Source: Portibacter marinus (lineage in GTDB: Bacteria > Bacteroidota > Bacteroidia > Chitinophagales > Saprospiraceae). Taken from it: a DNA stretch of 64,000 bases. Below the pieces are notes generated by a model. That model saw only the letters and a list, made by a program, of their open reading frames with translations. It was not told the DNA's origin and made no database searches. The DNA lies in contig NZ_JAJNKB010000003.1 of the NCBI RefSeq assembly GCF_021533195.1, positions 521,001 to 585,000 on the forward strand. Reading direction: 5' to 3'. Numbering within the stretch: the stretch's first letter is position 1; each line of letters opens with the position of its first letter. Positions 34,304-42,754 of this stretch are shown here, piece by piece. Both the position numbers and the translations under genes were made by a program.

Positions 34304-36796
34304 ATGAAACATACTTATTCGATAGAAGGAATGACTTGTAACGGATGCGCCAATAGTGTTGACAAAGCTCTAAGTGCTCATCCGAATATTGAAAAAGTAC
34401 AAGTCCACCTTAAAGACGGTGAAGTAGATATTACCATGAACCAACATCTGGAAGTAGATGAATTGCAAAAACAATTGATTGCTTCGGGATTACAATATAC
34501 CATTGGCCTACAAGGTGCCGTCAAAAACAAACATTCCCATCCTCCCAAAGTACCGCAAGCCACAGGAACGGGCGTCTATTACTGTCCTATGCACTGTGAG
34601 GGTGATAAGGTTTATGATGAGCCAGGAGATTGTCCGGTCTGTGGCATGGACCTGGTAGAACAACCTGCATTAAACACGCATACTCAGTACACCTGTCCCA
34701 TGCACCCTGAAATAGTGAAGGATGGCCCAGGTGATTGTCCGATTTGTGGAATGGATTTGGTGCCTCTCAAACCTATAGAATCGACTGAAAATAAAACCTA
34801 CACAGACCTAAGAAGAAAATTTATCATAGCAGTCATTTTCACCCTGCCCCTTTTCATATTGGCGATGGGTGATATGATTCCAGGCAATCCCATACAAAAC
34901 ATGGTGAGCCCGCAAATCCTTAATTGGATTCAGCTGGTTTTATCATTACCAGTCGTTTTCTACGCAGGCTGGATGTTTTTTGAAAGGGCCTGGAGGTCCA
35001 TTCTGACCCGTAATCTGAATATGTTTACCCTCATTGGAATTGGAACTGGAGTCGCCTGGCTATTCAGTTTAACCGCTATTCTTTTCCCAAATTTGTTTCC
35101 GGATCAATTCAAGACCGAAGCCGGAACAGTTCACGTCTATTTTGAAGCCGCAACGGTGATTTTAACATTGGTTTTGCTAGGTCAATTGTTGGAAGCCAGA
35201 GCTCACCAAAGAACCAGTGGAGCCATTAAGGAGTTATTGGAATTAGCACCTAGTGAGGCGGTGAGAGTAGATAAGGAAGGAAATGAAGAAACGGTTTCTA
35301 TTCATAGTATTATGACTGGTGACATCCTTAGAGTGAAACCGGGAAGCAAAATCCCTGTTGACGGTGTGGTGATAGAAGGTCAGAGCAACGTCGATGAATC
35401 TATGATTACGGGTGAACCGATGCCGGTCAACAAAGCCAAAGGAGATGCTGTTAGTGCGGGCACCATCAATGGACAGAAGACTTTCTTAATGAAAGCGGAA
35501 AAAGTGGGCTCAGAAACCCTTCTTTCTCAAATCATTCATATGGTCAATGAAGCTTCCAGATCCAGGGCGCCTATTCAGAAATTAGCCGATCGTATTTCCA
35601 AATATTTTGTTCCAACGGTCATCATAGTATCCCTCATTACTTTTGTGGTTTGGTACCTTTTCGGACCAGACCCGGCGCTCGTTTTTGCTTTCGTAAATGC
35701 CATTGCGGTATTGATCATCGCTTGTCCATGCGCATTGGGATTGGCTACGCCAATGTCAGTAATGGTAGGCGTTGGGAAAGGAGCACAAAATGGAGTCCTA
35801 ATTAAAAATGCTGAAGCGCTAGAAAGGTTAAATGATATAGATGTTTTGATTACGGATAAAACCGGGACTATAACTGAGGGGAGGCCATCTGTGGAAACTG
35901 TGGTTGCAGTGGATGAGCAAGATCTGGAAGAGCTCATTACTTACATGTCTTCTTTAAACAGTTCAAGTGAACACCCTCTAGCTGAAGCCATAGTCAAATA
36001 TGGCCAAGAAAAATCTTCTAAACTATATGAAACCAGAAATTTTGAATCCGTTACCGGTATGGGGGTCAAAGGGCAAGTAGAAGATTCCAATGTTGCCATT
36101 GGTAATCAAAAAATGATGGAAAAGGTACAGATAGATATACCACCAGAAATTGAGCAGGATGTCAACCAGCTGCAATCTAAAGGTAAAACGGTATCCTACA
36201 TTGGTATCAATGGGAAAATAGCAGGTTATGTTTCTATATCTGATGCCGTTAAAGCTACAAGCAAAGAGGCACTGCAATCTTTGCAAAGACAAGGCATTGA
36301 AATCATCATGTTGACTGGAGACAATGCCAAAACTGCAGGAGCAGTGGCCGGAGAACTTGGCCTCAATCACTTTGAAGCAGAGTTCCTGCCCGCGGACAAA
36401 TTGGCCTTTGTAAAAAAATTACAATCTCAAGGGAAGAAAGTGGCGATGGCTGGAGATGGAATCAATGACGCTCCGGCATTGGCACAAGCAGAAGTAGGTA
36501 TTGCGATGGGTACAGGAACAGATGTAGCGATTGAATCTGCAGAAGTGACCTTGGTCAAAGGAGACCTAAAAGGAATAGAAAAAGCGGTCTATTTAGGAAA
36601 AGCAACCATGCGAAATATCAAACAGAATCTATTTTTTGCATTTGCTTACAATGTCCTTGGAGTACCGATCGCTGCTGGAGTCTTATTTCCATTCTTTGGA
36701 ATCTTGTTGTCTCCGATGATCGCAGCGGCAGCAATGAGCTTTAGTTCTGTTTCGGTCATTGCAAATAGCCTGAGATTGAGAGGTGTTAAACTTTAA
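34304..36796 (+). CDS. copA: Copper-exporting P1B-type ATPase with one HMA and two CPMH-CPxCGM modules
   Basis: 830 residues. Order: HMA domain ([12 protein letters not shown]12 and C15), two heavy-metal-binding modules (YYCPMHCEG...CPVCGMDL near 95-125 and YTCPMHPEI...[11 protein letters not shown] near 127-155), and eight membrane helices. The ion-path motif is ACPCALG (C474-P-C476), the phosphorylation site is DKTGT (D518), and SSEHPLAEA and [10 protein letters not shown] follow. The C-terminal [11 protein letters not shown] and [16 protein letters not shown] fit P1B-1 Cu(I)/Ag(I) pumps. It moves Cu(I) from cytoplasm to periplasm at the cost of ATP and feeds the Cus pump. Two tandem modules plus an HMA are more metal-binding sites than most CopA proteins have. 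Confidence 0.96.
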   Translation: MKHTYSIEGMTCNGCANSVDKALSAHPNIEKVQVHLKDGEVDITMNQHLEVDELQKQLIASGLQYTIGLQGAVKNKHSHPPKVPQATGTGVYYCPMHCEGDKVYDEPGDCPVCGMDLVEQPALNTHTQYTCPMHPEIVKDGPGDCPICGMDLVPLKPIESTENKTYTDLRRKFIIAVIFTLPLFILAMGDMIPGNPIQNMVSPQILNWIQLVLSLPVVFYAGWMFFERAWRSILTRNLNMFTLIGIGTGVAWLFSLTAILFPNLFPDQFKTEAGTVHVYFEAATVILTLVLLGQLLEARAHQRTSGAIKELLELAPSEAVRVDKEGNEETVSIHSIMTGDILRVKPGSKIPVDGVVIEGQSNVDESMITGEPMPVNKAKGDAVSAGTINGQKTFLMKAEKVGSETLLSQIIHMVNEASRSRAPIQKLADRISKYFVPTVIIVSLITFVVWYLFGPDPALVFAFVNAIAVLIIACPCALGLATPMSVMVGVGKGAQNGVLIKNAEALERLNDIDVLITDKTGTITEGRPSVETVVAVDEQDLEELITYMSSLNSSSEHPLAEAIVKYGQEKSSKLYETRNFESVTGMGVKGQVEDSNVAIGNQKMMEKVQIDIPPEIEQDVNQLQSKGKTVSYIGINGKIAGYVSISDAVKATSKEALQSLQRQGIEIIMLTGDNAKTAGAVAGELGLNHFEAEFLPADKLAFVKKLQSQGKKVAMAGDGINDAPALAQAEVGIAMGTGTDVAIESAEVTLVKGDLKGIEKAVYLGKATMRNIKQNLFFAFAYNVLGVPIAAGVLFPFFGILLSPMIAAAAMSFSSVSVIANSLRLRGVKL

Positions 36797-36820
36797 TTAT
36801 ATCATATAAAATTTATAAAA

Positions 36821-37060
36821 ATGAAGTATTTAAAAAGTCTTATTCTTTTTTTAACCGTGTCTACGATGTCATTGACCTTTTCATCCTGCAACAACAGCAC
36901 TGATAAGAAAGAGCAAACGGGTAAAGAGTACACGGCAAAATACGTTTGTCCCATGCATTGCGAAGGTAGTGGAAGTGAGGAACCTGGCCAGTGCCCTGTT
37001 TGTGGAATGGACTATGTAGAAAATACAGAACATAAGAGTGACGGTCACAAACATGATTAA
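36821..37060 (+). CDS. Small lipoprotein with heavy-metal-binding CPMH...CPVCGM module
   Basis: 79 residues: lipoprotein signal ending at FSSC, a short Lys-rich linker, YVCPMHCEG...GQCPVCGMDY, and a His-rich tail (HKSDGHKHD). The module is the same as those in CopA and CusB of this island. It likely holds Cu(I)/Ag(I) at the periplasmic face and delivers it to CusB or the pump. It follows copA by 24 bases and probably shares its transcript. Confidence 0.9.
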   Translation: MKYLKSLILFLTVSTMSLTFSSCNNSTDKKEQTGKEYTAKYVCPMHCEGSGSEEPGQCPVCGMDYVENTEHKSDGHKHD

Positions 37061-37099
37061 AAATTTGCTCTATATCTTCTCATGCAAATATAAAGTATT

Positions 37100-37564
37100 A
37101 TGCAAAACCCAAATCAACATTCTAATTATACTGTTTTTCTCTTAATGCTCATTTCATCTGCAATAGCTATGTACATCACCATGTACTTGAATACCTACGA
37201 GATGAATCATGTCTACTTTAGTTGGACCAGGATGTACATGACCTTAATGGGTGTATCAACCATGGCGATCATCATGTTCTTGTTTATGAAAAAAATGTAT
37301 AAGGATAGAGGGCGTAACTTGTTGATTATATTGGGTAGCATTATCGTTTTTGTTGCTTCACTATTCCTGGTTCGTGCGCAAAAACCAATCGAGGATGTCA
37401 AATGGATGAAGGCTATGATTCCGCATCATTCTATAGCTATATTAACCAGTAAACATGCTGAAATTTCCGATCCTGAAGTGAAAAAATTAGCAGATGAAAT
37501 TATTAAAGCACAAGAAAAGGAGATTAAGGAGATGAAAAAAATGATCGAAAGATTGACAAAGTAA
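37100..37564 (+). CDS. DUF305-type membrane protein
   Basis: 154 residues: about three membrane helices (TVFLLMLISSAIAMYITMYL, MTLMGVSTMAIIMFLFM, LLIILGSIIVFVASLFLV) and then a soluble C-terminal segment with the DUF305 signature WMKAMIPHHSIAILTSKHAE and a charged helix. DUF305 proteins are ferritin-like helical bundles common in copper-resistance islands; the PHH and Met residues may bind metal. It lies 39 bases after the metal lipoprotein and is the last gene of the island. Confidence 0.88.
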   Translation: MQNPNQHSNYTVFLLMLISSAIAMYITMYLNTYEMNHVYFSWTRMYMTLMGVSTMAIIMFLFMKKMYKDRGRNLLIILGSIIVFVASLFLVRAQKPIEDVKWMKAMIPHHSIAILTSKHAEISDPEVKKLADEIIKAQEKEIKEMKKMIERLTK

Positions 37565-37744
37565 GACGCCTTGATCAGCTTTTGATAGGTGTCTCTTAAT
37601 AATGGTTGACTTTCTGATCTGGATTAAATTGAGAGCCATGTGGATGTGATTGCGACAGTTTCTGGCCGTAGTTTTAAGCCATGAAAAGGCAATTTTGATT
37701 TTTATCCAACATCATGGCCCTGTACGGCTTTAATTATTTTCTAT

Positions 37745-37759
37745 ATTGTCATGGACAAT
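37745..37759. promoter_or_regulatory. Inverted repeat (ATTGTC-ATG-GACAAT) ahead of the P450 gene
   Basis: A perfect 15-base palindrome 9 bases before the P450 start codon. The placement fits an operator or a start-occluding hairpin. The half-site resembles one upstream of the SnoaL-like gene at 41347-41364. Function inferred only. Confidence 0.35.
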
Positions 37760-37768
37760 GACGATTAA

Positions 37769-38932
37769 ATGAAAAAAAGTGAATTTCCTGATGCTTTTCA
37801 GAAAGTCAGAGAAACAGATGGTGTGTTGGATATCGATGACCAATTCGAGAAGGTCACGATGATCCTTAGACATAAGGATGTCAGAAAGTGTGCTCATTAT
37901 TACCAATCTTTTAAATCTGGCGTCCAACCTGGTAGGATAGTGGTGCCCTCTGAGGAAAAAATTCGGGAGATCAGACAAATACCCCTCGAATTAGACCCTC
38001 CGCTGCATACTCAATATCGCTCAGAAATGGAAGCATGGTTTAGAAGACCACTTCAAGAAGATTATGAGTTAAAACTTACTCAGATCACTTCTGATTTAGT
38101 CGATGAAATACTTGATAAAGCGGTGTTGGAAGTAGTAGAAGAATTTGCCTTAAAATTACAGTCACAAGCACTGACTTTATTGCTCAACGTTCCTATAGAA
38201 GAAGCTGAAATATGGATTTCCTGGGGCACCCATGTCTTTAGAAGTGAGGATAATCCACTTGATGCTGAAAAAGCGGAGATACTGTACCACTATATCGACG
38301 AGCAAATCGAAAAGGTCCTCCATCACCCGGGAGATGACCTTTATTCGGTGCTGCTTCGTTCTCAATTCGAAGGAAGAAAGTTCACAAAAGAGGAAGTGAA
38401 AGGAACGATGATACTGACTTTTGCCGGTGGCAGAGATACCATCATAAATGCGGTTACCAATATCATCGTGTATTTTGGCGATCATCCTGAATCGTTAGAA
38501 AAAATTCGGGAAGATCCAGATATTATCGGAAAGGCGGTAGAAGAGTTTATCCGATATTTCTCACCTTTAACGCACTTGGGAAGGGTGGTAGATGTTGAAA
38601 CAAATGTCTGTGAATACGATTTGCACAACGATGATAAGGTCTCACTATGTTGGGCCTCGGCCAACAGAGATTCCAATGTCTTTAAAAATCCTAATGAGGT
38701 TATTTTGGATAGAAAAATGAATCCACATGTTGGGTTTGGCTTCAGTCATCACAAGTGCTTAGGCGCTACTCATGCCAGACAGTTGCTAAAAATACTGATT
38801 AAAGTGTTGGTGGAAAAGGTACACTCAATCCAACTCCTGGAATCTGAGGAAAACATTGAAACCTGGGGCAAGATTAAACGCAAAGTAGGCTTTCATCAAG
38901 TTAATGCTAAATTCAATTCGATAAAAAATTAA
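37769..38932 (+). CDS. Cytochrome P450 (class I, bacterial soluble)
   Basis: 387 residues, normal for a bacterial soluble P450. The I-helix oxygen-activation segment is TFAGGRDTIINAV, the ExxR of the K-helix is in EEFIRYFSPL, and the heme loop is GFGFSHHKCLGATHAR with ligand Cys330. ELDPPLHTQYR fits the conserved C-helix arginine region. It hydroxylates or oxidises an unknown hydrophobic substrate using electrons from the ferredoxin 8 bases downstream. The close placement of its own ferredoxin and reductase makes a self-sufficient three-gene operon. The subfamily cannot be set without a tree. Confidence 0.95.
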   Translation: MKKSEFPDAFQKVRETDGVLDIDDQFEKVTMILRHKDVRKCAHYYQSFKSGVQPGRIVVPSEEKIREIRQIPLELDPPLHTQYRSEMEAWFRRPLQEDYELKLTQITSDLVDEILDKAVLEVVEEFALKLQSQALTLLLNVPIEEAEIWISWGTHVFRSEDNPLDAEKAEILYHYIDEQIEKVLHHPGDDLYSVLLRSQFEGRKFTKEEVKGTMILTFAGGRDTIINAVTNIIVYFGDHPESLEKIREDPDIIGKAVEEFIRYFSPLTHLGRVVDVETNVCEYDLHNDDKVSLCWASANRDSNVFKNPNEVILDRKMNPHVGFGFSHHKCLGATHARQLLKILIKVLVEKVHSIQLLESEENIETWGKIKRKVGFHQVNAKFNSIKN

Positions 38933-38940
38933 AGTAGATC

Positions 38941-39249
38941 ATGGCAAAAATTACATTCATCACCAGAGATGGTGAATCTAAAACTGTGGAGGGGCATTCA
39001 GGATCCGTTATGGAATTGGCGGTGCAAAATCATATTCAGGGAATCGACGGAGATTGTGGCGGAGTCTGTTCTTGTGCTACCTGTCATGTACATTTAAGTC
39101 CGGAAGACATGGAAAAGTTAGGTCAGCCCAGTGAAATTGAAGCAGATATGTTGGAACTCGAAGACAATGTATCATCTTATAGTCGTCTGTCGTGCCAATT
39201 AGATGTAAGTGACGAATTAGATGGCATGACTTTGAAAGTCGCCAATTGA
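38941..39249 (+). CDS. [2Fe-2S] ferredoxin, adrenodoxin/putidaredoxin type
   Basis: 102 residues. The cluster cysteines are in GDCGGVCSCATCHVHL (C-x5-C-x2-C) plus the later cysteine in SRLSCQLDV, the vertebrate/putidaredoxin-type pattern; an extra cysteine lies inside the first spacer. It carries electrons from the FAD reductase to the P450. Its stop codon overlaps the region of the reductase start (the reductase ATG is 5 bases beyond). Confidence 0.95.
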   Translation: MAKITFITRDGESKTVEGHSGSVMELAVQNHIQGIDGDCGGVCSCATCHVHLSPEDMEKLGQPSEIEADMLELEDNVSSYSRLSCQLDVSDELDGMTLKVAN

Positions 39250-39254
39250 TCACG

Positions 39255-40496
39255 ATGACCAATGATGATAAAACCTGTGTGATCGTCGGAGCTAGTCATG
39301 CCGGAGTCAACTGTTCCTTCGCACTCAGAAGAGAAGGTTGGAAAGGTAATATCCTCTTAATTGATGCAGACCCCCACCTACCCTACCACCGTCCGCCTTT
39401 GTCTAAATCATTCCTGAAAAATGCTGATCACATTGACCATTACGCGCTTAAACCCTTAGAAAGTTATCAACGGGAAAATATTACGCTTCAGCTAGGTCGA
39501 AAAGTGATTCAAATCGATCGAGAAAACAGAGTAATTGTCATCGAAGGCAATGATCAAATGAAGTATGATCAACTTGTTTTGGCAACTGGTGCTTCTGCTA
39601 TTATACCCTATATCCCCGGATTATTGTCCTCTGACTGTTGCTTTGCCATGAGAACTGCAGAAGATGCTTTTCATATAAAGGCCATGGTCGAAAATAAATC
39701 TCTTCCCAAAGTAGTGGTCATAGGTGGAGGTTATATCGGATTGGAAATAGCAGCTTCCCTGAAGCATCTGGGCGCTGAAATTACAGTCTTAGAAAAAGAG
39801 GATAGAATTCTGAGCAGGGTAACCAGCCCCTATATTTCTGATTTTTTCATGCAACTGCATGGTGCCAATGGTGTAAATATTGAAACCCAAAAAAATGTCA
39901 TAGAAGTAGAAACTTTTGAAGGTGATTCGAATGTCAAATGCGAAGATGGATCAAGCTATGAAGCAGATGTTATCATTATCGGTGTGGGAATTCAGGTCAA
40001 TGCTACCTTAGCGGAGCAGTCCGGGCTCGCATCCAGAGATGGTATAGTGGTCGACACATCTTGCAGAACAAGTGACGAACATATATATGCTGTAGGTGAT
40101 TGCACTCGACACTACAACCCCTACTACAAGGAAGAGCTTCGATTAGAATGCGTTCAAAATGCGGTGGACCAAGCCAAAGTGGCAGCAGCGAATATATGTG
40201 GAATAGTGTTAAGGTATGATGCTGTTCCCTGGTTTTGGTCGGACCAATATGATGTCAAATTACAAATAGCGGGGCTTTCAAAGGGCTACGATGAAGTAAT
40301 GATCAGAATGGAACAGGGAGAAAATCGCAAATGTTCCGCCTGGTATTTCAAGGATCACAGACTCCTAGCAGTTGATGCTATCAATAATGCCAAGGCTTAT
40401 GTTATGGGTACAAAGGCTATTAAATCAGGACTCACTATTGACAAAGAGAAACTAAAAGATGCTACGATTCCCATTAAAGAGGCATTCAGTCGTTGA
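39255..40496 (+). CDS. FAD-dependent ferredoxin reductase (putidaredoxin-reductase type)
   Basis: 413 residues from the ATG at 39255; a TTG at 39246 overlaps the ferredoxin stop and is less likely. Motifs: CVIVGASHAGVNCSFALRR (FAD Rossmann), YHRPPLSKSFL, LVLATGASAIIPYIPG, VVVIGGGYIGLEIAASLKHL (NAD Rossmann), ADVIIIGVGIQVNATLA and IYAVGDCTRHYN, with the C-terminal WFWSDQYDVKLQIAG. These define the oxygenase-coupled NAD(P)H:ferredoxin reductases. It supplies NAD(P)H electrons to the ferredoxin and so to the P450. Confidence 0.95.
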   Translation: MTNDDKTCVIVGASHAGVNCSFALRREGWKGNILLIDADPHLPYHRPPLSKSFLKNADHIDHYALKPLESYQRENITLQLGRKVIQIDRENRVIVIEGNDQMKYDQLVLATGASAIIPYIPGLLSSDCCFAMRTAEDAFHIKAMVENKSLPKVVVIGGGYIGLEIAASLKHLGAEITVLEKEDRILSRVTSPYISDFFMQLHGANGVNIETQKNVIEVETFEGDSNVKCEDGSSYEADVIIIGVGIQVNATLAEQSGLASRDGIVVDTSCRTSDEHIYAVGDCTRHYNPYYKEELRLECVQNAVDQAKVAAANICGIVLRYDAVPWFWSDQYDVKLQIAGLSKGYDEVMIRMEQGENRKCSAWYFKDHRLLAVDAINNAKAYVMGTKAIKSGLTIDKEKLKDATIPIKEAFSR

Positions 40497-40930
40497 TCAA
40501 AAGTTATAGCATTGAACCTCTTCTAAATTCTAATCGATTCTTACTTAAATTAGAGCATATTATCTTATCGACACCAAAGGCATTAAATAACACAAGGTAA
40601 TATCACCTAATATTCAGATCATATGAATATGGAAAATATTAAGCAGGTACCTCATTGGCATAATACATCGGGATTCCCTTCTGGATATTTATAGATCGCA
40701 AATACTGCATAAGGCTACCCCCTACTTTCTCTATGAGAAAAGTAGAGGTAGCAAAATTTCATAGTGTTAATTGTTGGTTATTGCAGCTATGCAATGTGCA
40801 CTGGCGCTCCTCAATTTTTGGAGCTCGTTACTCATGATTATCCAGTCATCGTTGGAGATTCCCTTTGTGACGCTAAATGACCAAACTTCCTCCCACTCGA
40901 TTCTTTGACCAGTGGGTTCTGTATTTTCGT
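40497..40930. other. 434-base gene-free gap between the P450 operon and the SnoaL-like gene
   Basis: No intact gene with a start codon is seen. It holds an imperfect hairpin at 40714-40752 and, on the minus strand, a start-less open stretch of about 58 codons (stop at 40767-40769) with protein-like composition; both are listed separately. Nothing else stands out. Confidence 0.6.
40714..40752. terminator. Imperfect hairpin, possible terminator
   Basis: Left arm 40714-40731 (GCTACC...CTACTTTCTC) pairs with right arm 40735-40752 (GAGAAAAGTAG...GGTAGC) with small bulges and a 3-base loop. There is no strong T tract. It could end the P450 transcript about 220 bases after its last gene, or transcription from the right. 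Confidence 0.35.
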
Positions 40931-40943
40931 TTAGACTTCCGCC
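40767..40943 (-). pseudogene. Start-less open stretch after the SnoaL-like gene; possible coding remnant
   Basis: In the minus frame +2 to the SnoaL-like gene, about 58 codons are open and end at TAA (40767-40769). The translation (e.g. RIEWEEVWSFSVTKGISNDD, WIIMSNELQKLRSAS) has a balanced, protein-like composition but no ATG until late, and an in-frame stop lies just before it. It may be the tail of a lost gene that was once co-transcribed, or chance. I recognise no family. Confidence 0.25.
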
Positions 40944-41311
40944 TTAATTTCTAATTGTTCCATTAAAGCCGCCTGATCTGCAATCATCCAATGATCTACG
41001 ATCTTGTTACGATCAACAATGTAACCGATGGCAAATTTAAAATCGACCTCCCGATAAGTAGGAGGAATGCCATTTAATTCGCCTTCATGGCGACCTTTTA
41101 AACGAGCCAACACAACGACCCTGTTCTTTTCAGCGGTTACTTCGTCAGCATGCAACTCATATTTCGGGAAAATAGTATCAAAAAACATAATGTGCTCTTT
41201 AAGCTCATGATCATCCACATATCGATCTATGTTCTCTACAGTTTTCACTTTACCGCTAATTGCATCGAAATACTCTAATACAAGTTCTTTGTTTTGTTCT
41301 AATTTGTCCAT
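40931..41311 (-). CDS. SnoaL-like/NTF2-fold protein (polyketide-cyclase-like)
   Basis: 126 residues with the SnoaL-like layout: LVLEYFDAISGKVKTVENID, DHELKEHIMFF, FPKYELHADEVTAEKNRVVV, RLKGRHEGELNGIPPT, VDHWMIADQAALMEQL. Members of this NTF2-fold family include polyketide cyclases, steroid isomerase-like enzymes and many proteins of unknown role. It lies downstream of the AraC-family gene on the same strand with 82 bases between them, and that gap carries an inverted repeat. A link to the P450 operon is possible but unproven. Confidence 0.85.
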   Translation of the reverse strand: MDKLEQNKELVLEYFDAISGKVKTVENIDRYVDDHELKEHIMFFDTIFPKYELHADEVTAEKNRVVVLARLKGRHEGELNGIPPTYREVDFKFAIGYIVDRNKIVDHWMIADQAALMEQLEIKAEV

Positions 41312-41346
41312 GATTTTTTTATTGTAAAGTTATAATGGTAATCCAT

Positions 41347-41364
41347 TGTCCATTTGTGTGGACA
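41347..41364. promoter_or_regulatory. Inverted repeat TGTCC-N8-GGACA upstream of the SnoaL-like gene
   Basis: Two 5-base arms (41347-41351 and 41360-41364), 36 bases ahead of the SnoaL-like start and between it and the AraC-family gene. It shares the ATTGTC/GGACA half-site look with the palindrome at 37745-37759. A binding site for the neighbouring AraC-type regulator is one possibility. Confidence 0.3.
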
Positions 41365-41393
41365 TTTCATTTTTTTGACTCACTGTGTCAATT

Positions 41394-42224
41394 TTATTTT
41401 TTCTTTTTAAAATGCGATGGATTCATACCAAACTGATCTTTGAACGCTCTGGAAAAGTGGCTTTGACTTGAGAATCCAACCATTGAAATGACTTCACCTA
41501 TGCTATAAGTGGTCTGTTGTAAAAGAGATCTCGCTTTTTGTAGTTTGAAGTAAATGAGATATTTGGCAGGAGACATTTTCAAAACTGGAGAAATTCTCCT
41601 ATAAAGCTGGGATCTACTTATGGCCAGGTACTTGCATAAATCATCTATTTTAAAATTTTCGCTTTCCAGATTGTTTTCAAGGGCTTGATTCACTTTCTTC
41701 AGAAATAATCCATGAGCGAGGCTTTTGCGATTGGCCATTTTCTCTAAAGAGTCTACAGAAGAGAAATGCGCTTGTAGCTTTTGTTTGATTTCTGCGTAAT
41801 AAGGAGGAATGTCATAATTTTTGTGAATGGTTTCATTGACTTTCTTAACCAAAGCATCCTTCTTAAAGTATAAGGCTACTAAATTATCATCTATGCACGA
41901 TATGTCATAGCTCTCGAGCTGAGCATTGAATCTTTTGACTTGAGTGAAATTTGCTGTAAATTCTTTAAACATCAAACTAAACTGATGGCGATTCGAATCT
42001 TTCGGTTCTAAAATACAGAGCATTTCTTCTGGTTGTGCTGGCATACTTCGAATGAATGAAAGAAGGAGCGTCGTTTCTCTGATGAGTTGGTAAGGATCTG
42101 TATTAACAATGATGTTCTCACAAGAAATGGTGAGATGGAGTTTACCTTGCTGTTGAATTACAATGGAATTAAATGATTCAAACAAGTGAGACAAAGTGGG
42201 GACAATGTTGAAGCTTGAAATCAT
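41394..42224 (-). CDS. AraC-family transcriptional regulator
   Basis: 276 residues. The C-terminal ~100 residues carry the two AraC helix-turn-helix units: FKIDDLCKYLAISRSQLYRR, MSPAKYLIYFKLQKARSLL, YSIGEVISMVGFSSQSHFSR and FKDQFGMNPSHF. The N-terminal ~165 residues match no effector domain I can name. It includes FNIVPTLSHLFESFNSIVIQ at the start and may be a ligand- or partner-binding domain. The likely target is the SnoaL-like gene just downstream and possibly the P450 operon. No sensor kinase is nearby. Confidence 0.88.
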   Translation of the reverse strand: MISSFNIVPTLSHLFESFNSIVIQQQGKLHLTISCENIIVNTDPYQLIRETTLLLSFIRSMPAQPEEMLCILEPKDSNRHQFSLMFKEFTANFTQVKRFNAQLESYDISCIDDNLVALYFKKDALVKKVNETIHKNYDIPPYYAEIKQKLQAHFSSVDSLEKMANRKSLAHGLFLKKVNQALENNLESENFKIDDLCKYLAISRSQLYRRISPVLKMSPAKYLIYFKLQKARSLLQQTTYSIGEVISMVGFSSQSHFSRAFKDQFGMNPSHFKKKK

Positions 42225-42352
42225 TCTGTGTTATTTAAGTTCGTATGGGGTAGGTTCTAAATTACGAAACTCGATGAACAGTTTAAAATTAATGGCTGTA
42301 GTATAATTATTTACGACAATCTTGAGTTTGCAAAGGAGGAGCAGTATGATTG

Positions 42353-42384
42353 TAAGCTCAATCCAAATTAATGATTGAAGCTTT
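42353..42384 (-). terminator. Hairpin 3' of the GIY-YIG gene, homologous to the tRNA-Asp terminator
   Basis: Stem AAGCTCAAT/ATTGAAGCTT (42354-42362 with 42374-42383). The stretch CCAAATTAATGATTGAAGCTT is repeated in each unit of the tRNA-adjacent array (e.g. 43218-43238). There is no T run, so it may be a degenerate terminator. Confidence 0.5.
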
Positions 42385-42386
42385 GT

Positions 42387-42641
42387 TTATCTTTTATAAA
42401 AACGTCTATTCATCAAAGCTCTTCCAGATCCTGATTTAAGGTACTTCTCAAATTCCAAAGCTTGGTATTTATCCGAAAATCCAAAGAAATTTTCTAGGAC
42501 GATGGGCCTTCTATCTTTGGTTGCGGGAACTGAACCTCGTTCATGACGACCTAATCTATCATTTAGATCTTGAGTATATCCAGTATAAGGTTTGTTATCT
42601 GAGCACTTGAGAATATAAACGTACCAAAAATTGTCTTTCAA
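42387..42641 (-). CDS. Small GIY-YIG nuclease-fold protein
   Basis: 84 residues, the size of stand-alone GIY-YIG/UPF0213-type proteins. FWYVYILKCSDNKPYTGYTQ gives the two signature strands (YVY for GIY, YTG for YIG), with DLNDRLGRHE (catalytic Arg region), LENFFGFSDKYQALEFEKYL with the conserved Glu, and KSGSGRALMNRRF. Such proteins are often repeated in Bacteroidota genomes near tRNA or rRNA genes. Here it lies 113 bases from a tandem array beside tRNA-Asp and shares a terminator-like repeat with it. A role in the array's expansion is possible but unproven. Confidence 0.9.
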   Translation of the reverse strand: MKDNFWYVYILKCSDNKPYTGYTQDLNDRLGRHERGSVPATKDRRPIVLENFFGFSDKYQALEFEKYLKSGSGRALMNRRFYKR

Positions 42642-42716
42642 GAAAGGCGGTCTTGGCCGCTGAAAATCGCTACTTATATTCCATTATTCAGAAAACTAAA
42701 TATGAATATAAACAAA

Positions 42717-42751
42717 AATCGCCTCCGTTCTCAAGAACTTTGGCGATTGAA
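42717..42751. other. Hairpin at the left border of the tRNA-adjacent repeat array
   Basis: AATCGCC pairs with GGCGATT, and inside it GTTCT pairs with AGAAC, giving a two-part stem just before the first array unit (42755). It may be a terminator for the array side or a border structure. Confidence 0.45.
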
Positions 42752-42754
42752 AGT

